Origin: Bacillus sp. FJAT-44742
GTDB lineage: Bacteria > Bacillota > Bacilli > Bacillales > Marinococcaceae
DNA: 64,000 nucleotides
Direction: 5' to 3'
NCBI RefSeq assembly: GCF_002797315.1
Contig: NZ_KZ454936.1
Location: 1,177,133 to 1,241,132, forward strand
The notes below the pieces were generated by a model. That model saw nothing but the letters and a program-made list of their open reading frames with translations. It made no database searches and was not told where the DNA came from. Position numbers and translations under genes: made by a program. Positions 1 to 8,435 of this stretch are shown here, in pieces. How positions within the stretch are numbered: position 1 is the stretch's first letter; each line of letters opens with the position of its first letter.

Positions 1-1040
1 TGATAGAGGATGATATTCAAAGCATCCGTTCTCAAGTGATGAAACACTTTGAGGAACCTGGTAATGAAGAACCAAGGTGTGAACAAATCAGCTCATTTCT
101 TCATTTGCTTCATTCTTTTGACCCTTCAGAATCACTTACTCCGGAAAAGTATTTGGCGCTTTGGAAGGAAAGCAAGGGAGCGATTACGATAGAAGATGAA
201 ACAGCTGGCATGTCCATTTCAGCTGACAGCAACGGAAGCAAGTGGTTTACCGAACTGATGGCGATAGACGGGGCGGTCGAATCTTCCCAAGTAAAGACTG
301 TTCGCTGCGGTGATACCATTATCAATGGGAAAGATGCCCGTGTCCTTGCCGTCGTCCCCGATAAAGAAAATAAGTTTCCAAGAGTCCGAGGTGGAGAAGT
401 AGGTTTAGAAGAAGGATGGACGATTGCTTATCACATACATCAAGCAATAGAAGAAGACAAAAATAAGGAGCAAAAAAGGGCGATCGTAGCGGTTGTAGAT
501 GTCCCTAGTCAGGCCTATGGGTATAATGAAGAATTGATAGGAATTCACCTGGCATGTGCCGCTGCGGCGAATGCTTACGCAAAAGCTCGTTTAGCAGGAC
601 ACCCGGTTGTATCTTTAGTGGTCGGCAAAGCGATTTCCGGAGCCTTTTTGGCTCACGGTCTTCAGGCAAATCGCATCCTGGCAGTTGACGATCCATCTGT
701 ACAGGTTCAAGTGATGTCGAAGGAGTCTAATGCAAGAATTACAAGACGTTCTCTTGAACAATTAGAACAATCGGCAAAAACCGTTCCTTCCACAGCTTAT
801 GACATTCGTTCATTTCAAACCCTGGGTGCACTCCACAAATTAATTACGGATGTAAATGCGTCCTCACCTTTAAAGGGTGACACCGAAAAAATAATGAAAG
901 AAATCGATCAGGCAATTGATGATTCCAGGCTGGGAAAAGACCATAATCTACAAAATAGACTTACTTCCAAAGAAGCCGTTGGAGGCGGTAGAAAAGCTTC
1001 TTTGGAAGTAAGGAAGAGACTGAATGAACAATGGAACTAA
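1..1040 (+). CDS. mdcE: Malonate decarboxylase beta-gamma fusion (MdcD end + MdcE), 5' partial
   Basis: The reading frame is open to the left edge (frame begins at base 3), so this is the 3' part of a larger gene. The first residues (IEDDIQSIRSQV) look like the tail of MdcD, the beta subunit. A linker of roughly 70 residues follows, then a full MdcE gamma-type carboxyltransferase domain (RVLAVVPDKENKFPRVRGGE, AIVAVVDVPSQAYG, GKAISGAFLAHG). In the known enzyme the beta and gamma subunits decarboxylate malonyl-ACP to acetyl-ACP and CO2. The GTG at 36 lacks a Shine-Dalgarno sequence, which favours a fusion over a separate gene. It overlaps mdcG by 10 bp. Family assignment is secure; the fusion is inferred because most of MdcD lies outside the window. 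Confidence 0.85.
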   Translation, partial: IEDDIQSIRSQVMKHFEEPGNEEPRCEQISSFLHLLHSFDPSESLTPEKYLALWKESKGAITIEDETAGMSISADSNGSKWFTELMAIDGAVESSQVKTVRCGDTIINGKDARVLAVVPDKENKFPRVRGGEVGLEEGWTIAYHIHQAIEEDKNKEQKRAIVAVVDVPSQAYGYNEELIGIHLACAAAANAYAKARLAGHPVVSLVVGKAISGAFLAHGLQANRILAVDDPSVQVQVMSKESNARITRRSLEQLEQSAKTVPSTAYDIRSFQTLGALHKLITDVNASSPLKGDTEKIMKEIDQAIDDSRLGKDHNLQNRLTSKEAVGGGRKASLEVRKRLNEQWN

Positions 1041-1672
1041 GGCCGCATGATTTGGTTGAAATGAATGACGGGGAGGAAGCACTGAGCATAGCCCAAAACA
1101 TTTCCTGGCTTGAAGAAACTCTTCGTTATCCATGTTGGACGGTCGTTCGCCGAGCTCCACAAACAGAAGACAGTTTCCCAGCGGGTTTTCGAGGAAGATC
1201 AAGAGGTGAACGATTTGCCTGTTATTTATCAAAGAAAAATATAAAAAAAGTTGTTACTCCTGAATCAATAGTCACAGAAAAGAGATGGAAAAAGCACAGA
1301 AGCTTAATCAACCAGGGGCTTTTTCAATCCTTAGAGATGGTAGATCAAATAATGAGTAAAAACAATCTTTGCTGGGGGCCTGGTGGAAGCTCAGGGTTTG
1401 AGTTGGCAACCGGCCTTCCTTCTGTCTCTAAAACAAGCGATATTGATATCATTATTCGGGCACCATATCCTTTAGATAAATATTTGGCAGCAAGTATTGT
1501 TGATGAGTTGTCTACTATTGAGACACGTATTGATGCTCAAGTAGAAACATCTGAAGGAGCTTTTTCCCTTATAGAGTTTGCGAGGGAAAACAGTAAAATC
1601 TTGTTGCGAACGAGTGAAGGACCCATGCTTACTGAAAATCCCTGGGGTAAAAGGCAGGTCGTAGAATTGTAG
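1031..1672 (+). CDS. mdcG: Malonate decarboxylase holo-ACP synthase (MdcG)
   Basis: 213 residues, normal for MdcG, the phosphoribosyl-dephospho-CoA transferase that attaches the 2'-(5''-phosphoribosyl)-3'-dephospho-CoA prosthetic group to the decarboxylase ACP subunit. The nucleotidyltransferase signature is visible: WGPGGSSGFELATGLP followed by SDIDIIIR, the acidic residues that bind metal in this fold. The ATG lies inside the end of mdcE without its own good ribosome site, so translation is probably coupled. It is the last gene of the cluster and is followed directly by a terminator hairpin. Confidence 0.88.
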   Translation: MELRPHDLVEMNDGEEALSIAQNISWLEETLRYPCWTVVRRAPQTEDSFPAGFRGRSRGERFACYLSKKNIKKVVTPESIVTEKRWKKHRSLINQGLFQSLEMVDQIMSKNNLCWGPGGSSGFELATGLPSVSKTSDIDIIIRAPYPLDKYLAASIVDELSTIETRIDAQVETSEGAFSLIEFARENSKILLRTSEGPMLTENPWGKRQVVEL

Positions 1673-1680
1673 AACGAATT

Positions 1681-1722
1681 CAGGCTCAGTATGTTCTCTT
1701 AGGAACGCTGAGCCTGTTTGTC
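1681..1722 (+). terminator. Terminator after mdcG
   Basis: Perfect 9-bp stem CAGGCTCAG / CTGAGCCTG (1681-1689 and 1708-1716) followed by a T-rich tract. It closes the malonate decarboxylase cluster. Confidence 0.8.
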
Positions 1723-1828
1723 TTTGTTTACAAATTAATGGCGAGTTCACCTATAAAGAGGGGAGAATATGCCACCTCTCTTCAAAAAAAGATAGGAGGG
1801 CCTTATTGCAAATAATGTCTTCTTTCAG

Positions 1829-2350
1829 CTAGTCTTTTGGTAAATCTTTACGTACTTCACGGATGATATGGGTAATTTCAGGGAGAATGATTCGATTCAT
1901 TGCCAGTCGCACAGCTCCTGAAGACCCAGGCATGGAAAAGACCGCAGTATGATGATATACACCTGCTACTGCCCGGCTTAATATCGAAGCGGTTCCGATA
2001 TCTTCTGCAAAGCTTAAATAACGGAACAATTCTCCAAAGCCAGGCATTTCCTTTTGCAATAGTGACCCAACGGCTTCATAGGTTGTATCACGGAGAGCTA
2101 TTCCCGTACCGCCATTTAACAAAATGGAATCGATGTTCTTGTCTTTGGCAGAACGTTTAATTAATTCCTGGATGCCTTGATAATCATCCTGTACAATCTC
2201 ATAACGGGTGATGTTGTGACCTTCACCCTCTAATAAATCTTTAATGAGTTTACCGCTTTTATCCGTTTCTTTTGTTCGGGTGTCTGAAACAGTGATAATC
2301 ATGCAATTTACTGAGGAAGGGGCCTCGTTACGGTGTTCAGTGACAGACAT
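1829..2350 (-). CDS. moaB: MoaB/MogA-family molybdenum cofactor protein
   Basis: 173 residues from the ATG at 2350, which has AAGGAGG at a good distance; the longer frame up to 2473 has no ribosome site. The MoCF-binding fold shows: IITVSDTRTKETDKSG near the start, then LLNGGTGIALRDTT and FSMPGSSGAVRLAM. The family adenylylates molybdopterin before molybdate insertion (MogA activity); MoaB members sometimes keep and sometimes lack it. It lies 126 bp behind the iron-transport permease on the same strand, with a weak Fur-like stretch between, so it may be read with that operon or separately. Confidence 0.87.
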   Translation of the reverse strand: MSVTEHRNEAPSSVNCMIITVSDTRTKETDKSGKLIKDLLEGEGHNITRYEIVQDDYQGIQELIKRSAKDKNIDSILLNGGTGIALRDTTYEAVGSLLQKEMPGFGELFRYLSFAEDIGTASILSRAVAGVYHHTAVFSMPGSSGAVRLAMNRIILPEITHIIREVRKDLPKD

Positions 2351-2370
2351 TTCGTATATACCTCCTTTTC

Positions 2371-2388
2371 GTAATGATAACGATTTAT
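2371..2388 (-). promoter_or_regulatory. Weak Fur-box-like sequence upstream of moaB
   Basis: GTAATGATAACGATTTAT resembles the TGATAAT-N-ATTATCA Fur core in one half only. It sits 20-40 bp before the moaB start. It may be chance, since the region is AT-rich. Confidence 0.25.
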
Positions 2389-2476
2389 ATTCTACCATAC
2401 TATAGATTCTGTACCAATTTTTTAGTTGGGAGGCGTAAAGGTTTTCAGAATTTGATTTTTTAGCATACATCAAGAA

Positions 2477-3484
2477 TCACCGTTTTAATAACAAATAAAT
2501 AAAGTACGGGGCTCCAATCAAAGCCACAATAATCCCAGCAGGTATCCCATCAGGCTCTACAAGGTTTCTTCCGATTGTATCAGCAAATAATAAAAGCCAT
2601 CCGCCTGTCAAAACTGCTACAGGAAGAAACAACTGGTGTCTGGGTCCTACTAATGCTTTTGCTATATGAGGAGCCATCAGGCCGACAAAAGCAATTCCAC
2701 CTGTAACAGAAACTGCAGAAGCGGCAAGGGCTGTAGCTGTAAGTAATAAAAGAACTCGTTCCTTCCCTATGGATACGCCGACTCCTGCTGTTGCTTCCTC
2801 ACTGAGACTTAGAAGGTTTAACCGGTTTGCTTTGTACAATGTAAAAGGAACCAGGATAACCAGCCAAGGCAAAAGAGCCCATATAAATACCCAGTCCGTT
2901 CCCCAGATGCTTCCTGCCAGCCACTTGGCAATAAAGTCTACTTTCTGGCGATCTGCTGAAGAAATTAGAATAATCATTAACCCGGAAAGAGCCGTAGAAA
3001 AACCTACGCCTACAAGAATAAGGCGGATTGGCTGAAGTCCAGTGTGCCGCTGATAAGAGAAGAAATAAATAAAACAAACAGTAATAAGAGAACCAATAAA
3101 GGCCGCCACAGGAAGCAGTAAAACAAAGGTTCCGGCCTGGACAGGAAAAAATAAAAAGAAGACAGCTACAGCTGTACCCGCTCCTGCATTAATGCCTATA
3201 ATCCCAGGGTCTGCTAAATCATTTCTTGTAATACTCTGAAGAATCGCTCCAGACAAGGCAAGCGCCATACCAGCCAGAAAGGTTATCCCTATACGCGGCA
3301 GTCTAATAGAAAAGAGAACAAATTCTTCTTTAAACGTTCCTTGTCCTAAAATAACAGGAATAATTCTATGAATAGACAAGGAAGAGTAGCCTAATACAGT
3401 GGACATGAAAATTGTCGTCACACTTAAAAAAAGGAGAATAATAAGTACTATTGTTTGCTTGCGATACAGGTCTGGATGAATCAT
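2477..3484 (-). CDS. Iron-siderophore ABC transporter permease (FecCD family), second subunit
   Basis: 335 residues with about nine hydrophobic segments and the FecCD hallmarks GIIGINAGAGTAVAVFF and GGIAFVGLMAPHIAKALVG, the coupling-helix region that contacts the ATPase. It is the second of two adjacent permeases that would form the membrane heterodimer importing ferric siderophore. The start overlaps the stop of the preceding permease by 4 bp, a sign of translational coupling. Substrate cannot be read from sequence; hydroxamate or catecholate siderophores are both possible. Confidence 0.9.
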   Translation of the reverse strand: MIHPDLYRKQTIVLIILLFLSVTTIFMSTVLGYSSLSIHRIIPVILGQGTFKEEFVLFSIRLPRIGITFLAGMALALSGAILQSITRNDLADPGIIGINAGAGTAVAVFFLFFPVQAGTFVLLLPVAAFIGSLITVCFIYFFSYQRHTGLQPIRLILVGVGFSTALSGLMIILISSADRQKVDFIAKWLAGSIWGTDWVFIWALLPWLVILVPFTLYKANRLNLLSLSEEATAGVGVSIGKERVLLLLTATALAASAVSVTGGIAFVGLMAPHIAKALVGPRHQLFLPVAVLTGGWLLLFADTIGRNLVEPDGIPAGIIVALIGAPYFIYLLLKR

Positions 3485-4503
3485 GAGAATCTATTTCCCC
3501 CTTTCCGGACAATTAAGAGGAAAAAAGGCAGGCCAATGATAGCCACGATTGCGGCTGCCGGTGTTTCATAGGGGGCATGAATAACACGGCCGGCCGTATC
3601 AGCAAACAGCATAAATGCTCCTCCCATAATTGCTGACATGGGGATAATGAACCGGTAATCAGTGCCGACCATCCAGCGGACGATATGAGGAATCATCAGG
3701 CCCAGAAAAGCCAGATTGCCAACCAGTGCTACTGAAGATCCGGCTAGAATGATGATAATAATAAATAGGAGAACCTTTACTTGCATGGTCCGCTGGCCGA
3801 GACCGACTGCTAATTCTTCATGTAGGCTTAGAACGGTGAGCTGTCTTGAAAGTAGAATAGAGAGTACGATTCCGAAAGTAATAAAAGGAACAATGAGCTG
3901 CAACTGTCCCCAGGTCGTGCCGATTAACCCCCCTGCTGTCCACATCGAGATATCCTGAGAAATGCGAAAATAAATTCCAACCCCTTCTGCTAAGGCAAAC
4001 AAGAAAGCAGATATGGCTGCTCCTGCTAAAACAATCCGAAAGGGGGAATAACCGCCCTTTTTTACTGCGCCAATGCCAAATACCATGGCTGCTCCTGCAG
4101 CAGCACCGATAAAACAGGCAATCATGATTCCAAAGTAATTAATCCCAGGAAAAAAAGCCATCGTTACTGCAAGACCTGCGTTAGCCCCTGCCGTTAAGCC
4201 TAATAGACCGGGATCTGCCAAAGGGTTCCTTGTCAGTCCCTGCATTACTCCCCCTGCCACTGCCAATGCTGCCCCTGTAAATAAGGCCCCAATTTCCCTT
4301 GGGAGGCGAATCTCTTGGATGAGAAGCACTTGTTCATTTCTAATATCTGAAATAAGAGCCAGCCATACATCGTAAGCAGTGATTTCAGCGGCACCCATAA
4401 GCAGAGAAACCGTGAACATTCCAATGAGAAGGATGAGTGAAACTATTAATTTATATGTAAAACTTACTTTGCGTAGGAACTTTCTATTCATCGTGTTTCC
4501 CAT
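3481..4503 (-). CDS. Iron-siderophore ABC transporter permease (FecCD family), first subunit
   Basis: 340 residues, polytopic, with PGLLGLTAGANAGLAV and GNLAFLGLMIPHIVRWMVG, the conserved permease and ATPase-contact motifs of the family. Third gene of the operon, after the ATPase and binding protein. The ATG at 4503 and the ATG at 4491 are both possible; neither has a strong ribosome site. A stable stem-loop separates it from the binding-protein gene. Confidence 0.9.
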   Translation of the reverse strand: MGNTMNRKFLRKVSFTYKLIVSLILLIGMFTVSLLMGAAEITAYDVWLALISDIRNEQVLLIQEIRLPREIGALFTGAALAVAGGVMQGLTRNPLADPGLLGLTAGANAGLAVTMAFFPGINYFGIMIACFIGAAAGAAMVFGIGAVKKGGYSPFRIVLAGAAISAFLFALAEGVGIYFRISQDISMWTAGGLIGTTWGQLQLIVPFITFGIVLSILLSRQLTVLSLHEELAVGLGQRTMQVKVLLFIIIIILAGSSVALVGNLAFLGLMIPHIVRWMVGTDYRFIIPMSAIMGGAFMLFADTAGRVIHAPYETPAAAIVAIIGLPFFLLIVRKGGNRFS

Positions 4504-4522
4504 CTTTTCTAAAGTGAAATAG

Positions 4523-4606
4523 AAAGGGGCAGTCCTATGTCAATTCAGCTTGATTTGGTAGATAACTTCAGCTGAAAGAAAAAGAAACTGCATAGCCTGC
4601 CCCTTT
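4523..4606 (-). promoter_or_regulatory. Intercistronic stem-loop between binding protein and permease genes
   Basis: Perfect 10-bp arms AAAGGGGCAG (4523-4532) and CTGCCCCTTT (4597-4606) enclose a second palindrome (TTCAGCTGAA). On the transcribed strand no T-run follows, so it looks more like an mRNA-stabilising or partly terminating structure that would raise the amount of binding protein over permease. Confidence 0.6.
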
Positions 4607-4614
4607 AAAAATTT

Positions 4615-5538
4615 TTATTTATCATCAAGAAAAAATCCCTTGAATTCTTCAAGCTGAAGTTCAAGCATTAAAGGGTCGTTAAAATAAAATTCTTTCGCAT
4701 TTACCTCCAGCATTTGATCATTCTTCACTGCAGGTATTTCCTGGAAGGTTTTTGTTTCTTGAAAAGAATTATCAGCATCTGAATATTTACTAAAGACAAG
4801 GTAATCCCCTGAAAATTCAGGCAAGGCCTCAGCTGAAAGGGCATAGTATCCTTCTTCCAAGGCGAGATCTTCCACTTTTTCAGGCATCTCCAGATTCATT
4901 TCCTGATAAAGAATTTCTGTACCGCGGCCCCAGTTGTCACCAAAGACATAAAGCTGCTTATCAAAGCTTTCTATCACTGAAACAGTGGCGTCTTCACCGA
5001 TCTCTTCCCTGATTTCATTCCCGGCAGTCTGTGCTCTTTCCTGAAAATCATCGACCCATTCCTTTGCTTCTTCTTCCTTGTTTAACAGCTTGCCAATTTC
5101 AATATGCTGAGTTAAATAATCAACGTTCCCGTAGGTGTAGGTAACAGTGGGAGCAATTTCATTTAATTTATCAACGTTATTAATATTTGAAAGTCCGATG
5201 ATCAGGTCGGGGTCAAGCTCAATAATCTTCTCCAGACTCTCATCTGTTACTTCTTCAACGTTTTCTAGTTTTTCCTGAAATCTTGGGTTATCAAGGGACC
5301 AGGAGTCTGCCCCGACTATATCTACATCCAGGGCCATTACATTTCCGGCAAAGGAAGAGAGGACCACCACGCGCTCTGGGTCGGCAGGTACTTCAACGGG
5401 CCCGTTTTCAGATACATAAGTGATAGTTTCAGAAGATGAGGAAACATCCTCTTCAGCCGATGAACCAGACTGGCTGCCGCATGCGCTAATAAGAAATGCT
5501 CCTAGTGTAAGTTGAGCAATCAATAGTTGTTTGTTCAT
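4615..5538 (-). CDS. Iron-siderophore ABC transporter substrate-binding lipoprotein
   Basis: 307 residues. A lipoprotein signal peptide ends in LISAC, so the mature protein would be tethered outside the membrane. The class III helical-backbone binding fold is indicated by VEVPADPERVVVLSSFAGN near the start and LIIGLSNINNVDKLNEIAPTV in the middle, typical of FecB/FhuD-type proteins. The ATG has AAAGGAG upstream and lies inside the 3' end of the ATPase gene (53-bp overlap). Substrate unknown beyond a ferric complex. Confidence 0.88.
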   Translation of the reverse strand: MNKQLLIAQLTLGAFLISACGSQSGSSAEEDVSSSSETITYVSENGPVEVPADPERVVVLSSFAGNVMALDVDIVGADSWSLDNPRFQEKLENVEEVTDESLEKIIELDPDLIIGLSNINNVDKLNEIAPTVTYTYGNVDYLTQHIEIGKLLNKEEEAKEWVDDFQERAQTAGNEIREEIGEDATVSVIESFDKQLYVFGDNWGRGTEILYQEMNLEMPEKVEDLALEEGYYALSAEALPEFSGDYLVFSKYSDADNSFQETKTFQEIPAVKNDQMLEVNAKEFYFNDPLMLELQLEEFKGFFLDDK

Positions 5539-6334
5539 TTTCTTGTTCTCCTTTAATCAGGTTATAAGTAATACACAGAGGTTTATTTGTCCGTGGGTCC
5601 CTGCCGATCTCTGCATCAATTTGAAAGACTTCTTGTAATACGGAAGGAGAGATAATTTCATCAGCGGAACCTGATTTAATGATTTCTCCGTCTTTTAAAG
5701 CAATGATATAGTCAGCAAACCGTGCTGCCTGGTTAATGTCATGAAGGACCATTACAATTGTCCGCCCCTGCTTTTTATTCAGACTTTCCAGTAGTTCTAA
5801 TACTTCAAGCTGGTGGGCCATGTCCAAATAGGTAGTTGGTTCATCTAGGAAAATCATTTCTGTTTCCTGAGCTAATGCCATGGCAATCCAGACCCTCTGA
5901 CGCTGACCGCCTGACAGAGAATCTACTGGCCGATATACAAAATCTCTAGTACCTGTGACCTCAAGGGCCCAGCAAATAGCTTCACGATCCTTTTTTGTTA
6001 AACGCCCAAAACCATTTTGGTGAGGAAAACGCCCGTAAGAAACAAGTTCTCCCGCCGTTAACCCGCTTGCACTTTCCGGTGACTGGGGAAGAGCGGACAT
6101 CTTTTTAGCTAACGTTTTCGTCTTTTCCTTTGTTATATCTTTGCCATCCAAGATGATGGAGCCTGATTGATGGGGAATGATACGTGTCATGGCTTTAAGT
6201 AAAGTAGACTTTCCACATCCATTAGAGCCGATAATGACCGTAATCTTACCATCAGGAATGGTGGTACTAACTCCTTTAACGATTATTTCTTCCCCGTAGC
6301 CAACATAAAGGCCGGATGCAAAAAGTCGTTCCAT
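5486..6334 (-). CDS. Iron-siderophore ABC transporter ATPase (FhuC/FecE type)
   Basis: 282 residues. Walker A is GSNGCGKST, the signature is LSGGQRQR, Walker B is EMIFLDEP followed by TTYLDMAHQ, and the switch histidine is in VMVLHDINQAARF. This ATP-binding order is typical for FecE/FhuC-type partners of FecCD permeases. First gene of the operon, with GGAGG before the ATG and a Fur box about 40 bp upstream. The usual order in Bacillus has the binding protein first, so the ATPase-first arrangement is less common. Confidence 0.9.
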   Translation of the reverse strand: MERLFASGLYVGYGEEIIVKGVSTTIPDGKITVIIGSNGCGKSTLLKAMTRIIPHQSGSIILDGKDITKEKTKTLAKKMSALPQSPESASGLTAGELVSYGRFPHQNGFGRLTKKDREAICWALEVTGTRDFVYRPVDSLSGGQRQRVWIAMALAQETEMIFLDEPTTYLDMAHQLEVLELLESLNKKQGRTIVMVLHDINQAARFADYIIALKDGEIIKSGSADEIISPSVLQEVFQIDAEIGRDPRTNKPLCITYNLIKGEQENEQTTIDCSTYTRSISY

Positions 6335-6371
6335 AAAATTACCTCCAGCTCTACATAACTTTTGTTGAAAA

Positions 6372-6386
6372 TGATTATCAATATCA
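6372..6386 (-). promoter_or_regulatory. Fur box of the siderophore ABC operon
   Basis: On the minus strand TGATATTGATAATCA matches the TGATAAT-N-ATTATCA core at 12 of 14 positions. It lies just upstream of the ATPase gene, where bound Fur would block the promoter under iron sufficiency. Confidence 0.75.
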
Positions 6387-6470
6387 CTACAACAACACTA
6401 TAATTCTGCCCTCGATGATTGTCAACACTATTTTGTATTGTAAAAACAGGTAAAAACGAGTAAGCTTAAT

Positions 6471-6485
6471 TGATAATGATAATCA
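6471..6485 (+). promoter_or_regulatory. Fur box of the flavoprotein reductase gene
   Basis: TGATAATGATAATCA matches the Fur core at 13 of 14 positions. It lies 29 bp before the ATG of the reductase. Together with the box at 6372 it makes the intergenic region a two-sided iron-responsive control region. Confidence 0.8.
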
Positions 6486-6513
6486 TTTATAATTGAGAAG
6501 ACAGGAGTGAGTA

Positions 6514-7557
6514 ATGATGAACCAGTCTCCGCTCTATGATGTAACGATTATTGGAGGAGGGCCAGCCGGGCTTTACTCAGCTTTTTACAGTGGTTTGCGG
6601 GAAATGAAAACTAAATTGATAGAATATCAGCCAACGCTTGGCGGAAAATTAAACGTCTATCCAGAAAAGTTGATTTGGGATGTCGGGGGAGTTACCCCCA
6701 TTACCGGAGCAAAGCTAATGGAGCAGCTGATAGAACAAGGCATGACATTTAATCCAGAGGTTGTCTTGAATGAAAAAGTTGAAAATATCATAAAAAATGA
6801 CGAGGGTCATTATCTCCTTTATGGCTCGTCAGGTGCTCTTCACCGAACAAAAACGGTGATTGTGGCTGTAGGAGGAGGAATACTGAACCCTAAAAAGCTT
6901 GACATAGAAGGAGCTGATAGATTTGAAATCACTAACCTTCACTATACAGTGAAATCGTTAGAAGCATTTAAAGGGAAAAGGATACTGATTTCGGGGGGAG
7001 GAAACTCAGCAATAGACTGGGCAAACGAGCTGGAACCTCTTGCTGAAAAAGTATTTGTTACTTATCGTAATAGTGAATTAAAAGGCCATGAATCACAGGT
7101 AAGCCAGATGTTAAATAGTTCTGTCACATGCTACTTCCAAACCTTCATTTCCAAACTTATAGCTGCTGTAAATAAAGAAACTATTGACCAAGTGGAGTTA
7201 ACATATATTGAGACCGGGGAAAAAATAAGTTTACCAGTGGATGAGGTGATTATAAATCACGGATATGAAAGGGACTCGGATTTGCTTCAGAAAAGCAGCC
7301 TTACTCTTACTTTAAAAAATAATAAGCTTATTGCGGGAAATGCGGCGAGTGAAACTTCTGAGCCAGGTCTTTTCGGAGCAGGAGATGTGCTTTCCCATAA
7401 CGGAAAACTGAATTTAATTGCCGGTACCTTTCAGGATGCAGCAAACGCTGTTAATAAAGCAAAGCAATTTATCGAGCCTCAAGCTGAAGAAAAAGGAAGA
7501 GTTTCCTCTCACAATGAGATCTTTAAGGAGAAAAATAGAAAGAGAGCAAGAGAGTAA
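6514..7557 (+). CDS. Type 2 ferredoxin/flavodoxin-NADP reductase (YcgT/YumC-like)
   Basis: 347 residues. The FAD-binding GGGPAGLYSAFY motif is at residues 13-25, a second nucleotide motif ISGGGNSAIDW is in the middle, and GLFGAGDVLS is near the end. It lacks the CxxC of thioredoxin reductases, which places it with thioredoxin-reductase-like FNRs. B. subtilis has a housekeeping copy (YumC) and an iron-regulated copy (YcgT); the Fur box here suggests the latter role, reducing flavodoxin or released ferric siderophore. The lysine- and arginine-rich tail is unusual but harmless. Start has GGAGTGAG upstream. Confidence 0.87.
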   Translation: MMNQSPLYDVTIIGGGPAGLYSAFYSGLREMKTKLIEYQPTLGGKLNVYPEKLIWDVGGVTPITGAKLMEQLIEQGMTFNPEVVLNEKVENIIKNDEGHYLLYGSSGALHRTKTVIVAVGGGILNPKKLDIEGADRFEITNLHYTVKSLEAFKGKRILISGGGNSAIDWANELEPLAEKVFVTYRNSELKGHESQVSQMLNSSVTCYFQTFISKLIAAVNKETIDQVELTYIETGEKISLPVDEVIINHGYERDSDLLQKSSLTLTLKNNKLIAGNAASETSEPGLFGAGDVLSHNGKLNLIAGTFQDAANAVNKAKQFIEPQAEEKGRVSSHNEIFKEKNRKRARE

Positions 7558-7633
7558 GCAAGGGAAAAAGTTACATAGGTGAAGAGACGGAGCTGGCGGT
7601 GATGAAGATTTGGAATGAACCTAAAAAAAGAGA

Positions 7634-7671
7634 AAGAAAAACAAAAACTGCTTTTTGTTTTTCTTCCTCAG
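7634..7671 (+). terminator. A/T-rich terminator after the reductase gene
   Basis: AAGAAAAACAAAAA pairs with TTTTTGTTTTTCTT around a short loop. The stem is weak in G+C, so function is probable, not certain. Confidence 0.5.
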
Positions 7672-7711
7672 ACAAGTAATTCTGCATAAATCAATAAATA
7701 TTTGTGAGCCA

Positions 7712-7891
7712 TTAAACTAATGATGGTTCTTTAGAGGGGATTTTTAGTTCCTGATATTGATTAAGCAGCAGGTCAAGTTCCTGGCTGCATTGAATCGTCT
7801 TCGGATCATTAATCCCAAATTGCTTGGCTTTATGATACATTTCCTTCTTTTTACTCTTTATCTGCCTGTTCAGCACGATTAGTTCCATTTT
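7712..7891 (-). CDS. Spo0E-like aspartyl-phosphate phosphatase
   Basis: About 59 residues from the ATG at 7891, which has GGGAGG upstream; the frame extends to 7975 without a visible ribosome site. The Spo0E signature is clear: KKKEMYHKAKQFGINDPKTI then CSQELDLLLNQYQ, where the SQELD motif contacts the response regulator. Known members dephosphorylate Spo0A~P and so delay sporulation; they are short two-helix hairpins, as here. Monocistronic, convergent with the reductase gene. Confidence 0.85.
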   Translation of the reverse strand, partial: KMELIVLNRQIKSKKKEMYHKAKQFGINDPKTIQCSQELDLLLNQYQELKIPSKEPSLV

Positions 7892-8188
7892 TCCAGCTGG
7901 CCTCCCATGAATAATATTTACGTGGGTCTGAGCTGAGTTCTCTAAGGTGGGTTGATCAAACACTTTCTTAATCATAAGATATCAGATATGTAGAAGTTTG
8001 TTGAAATTTGTTTTGTAAGTAAAAAAAGTTAAAAAAGTAAAAAGTGATTGAATATTCATAGTAATAGATAAAAAATGTAAAAAATACAAGTTTAAGTGAG
8101 AAAAAGAGAAATCTATAGAGGACGAATCTAGTTGTTGTGCATTCAGGCCCGGTGATACAATTTAAGCAGGGACAAGGGAGGGATGCCA

Positions 8189-8428
8189 TTGAAGAAAGTT
8201 GCGGCAGTGACGACTGGAACGGTGCTTGCAGGTTTATTATTAGGTTTCATAATGGTAGAGTGGCTGGTAAAGACTGATCCCCCTGAAACACAGGTTGAAG
8301 TGATAGAAAGAGCAGAGTTAAATCCTACGATAGTCAATACAATTGCTGAAAACATGGAGCCGCCGGTAGAAGAATTGATAGAAGATGAGCTACTGGAGGA
8401 TGAAGAAGAAAGAGAAGAATCAGAGTAA
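8189..8428 (+). CDS. Small acidic membrane protein, function unknown
   Basis: About 79 residues. One N-terminal membrane segment (VLAGLLLGFIMVEWLV) is followed by a short stalk and a strongly acidic tail (EELIEDELLEDEEEREESE). The TTG at 8189 stands 6 bp behind AGGGAGGG; the ATG at 8183 touches that site and is too close. Not recognised. Its topology suggests a single-pass protein with the acidic tail facing one side. Confidence 0.6.
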   Translation: MKKVAAVTTGTVLAGLLLGFIMVEWLVKTDPPETQVEVIERAELNPTIVNTIAENMEPPVEELIEDELLEDEEEREESE

Positions 8429-8435
8429 TAAAAAC

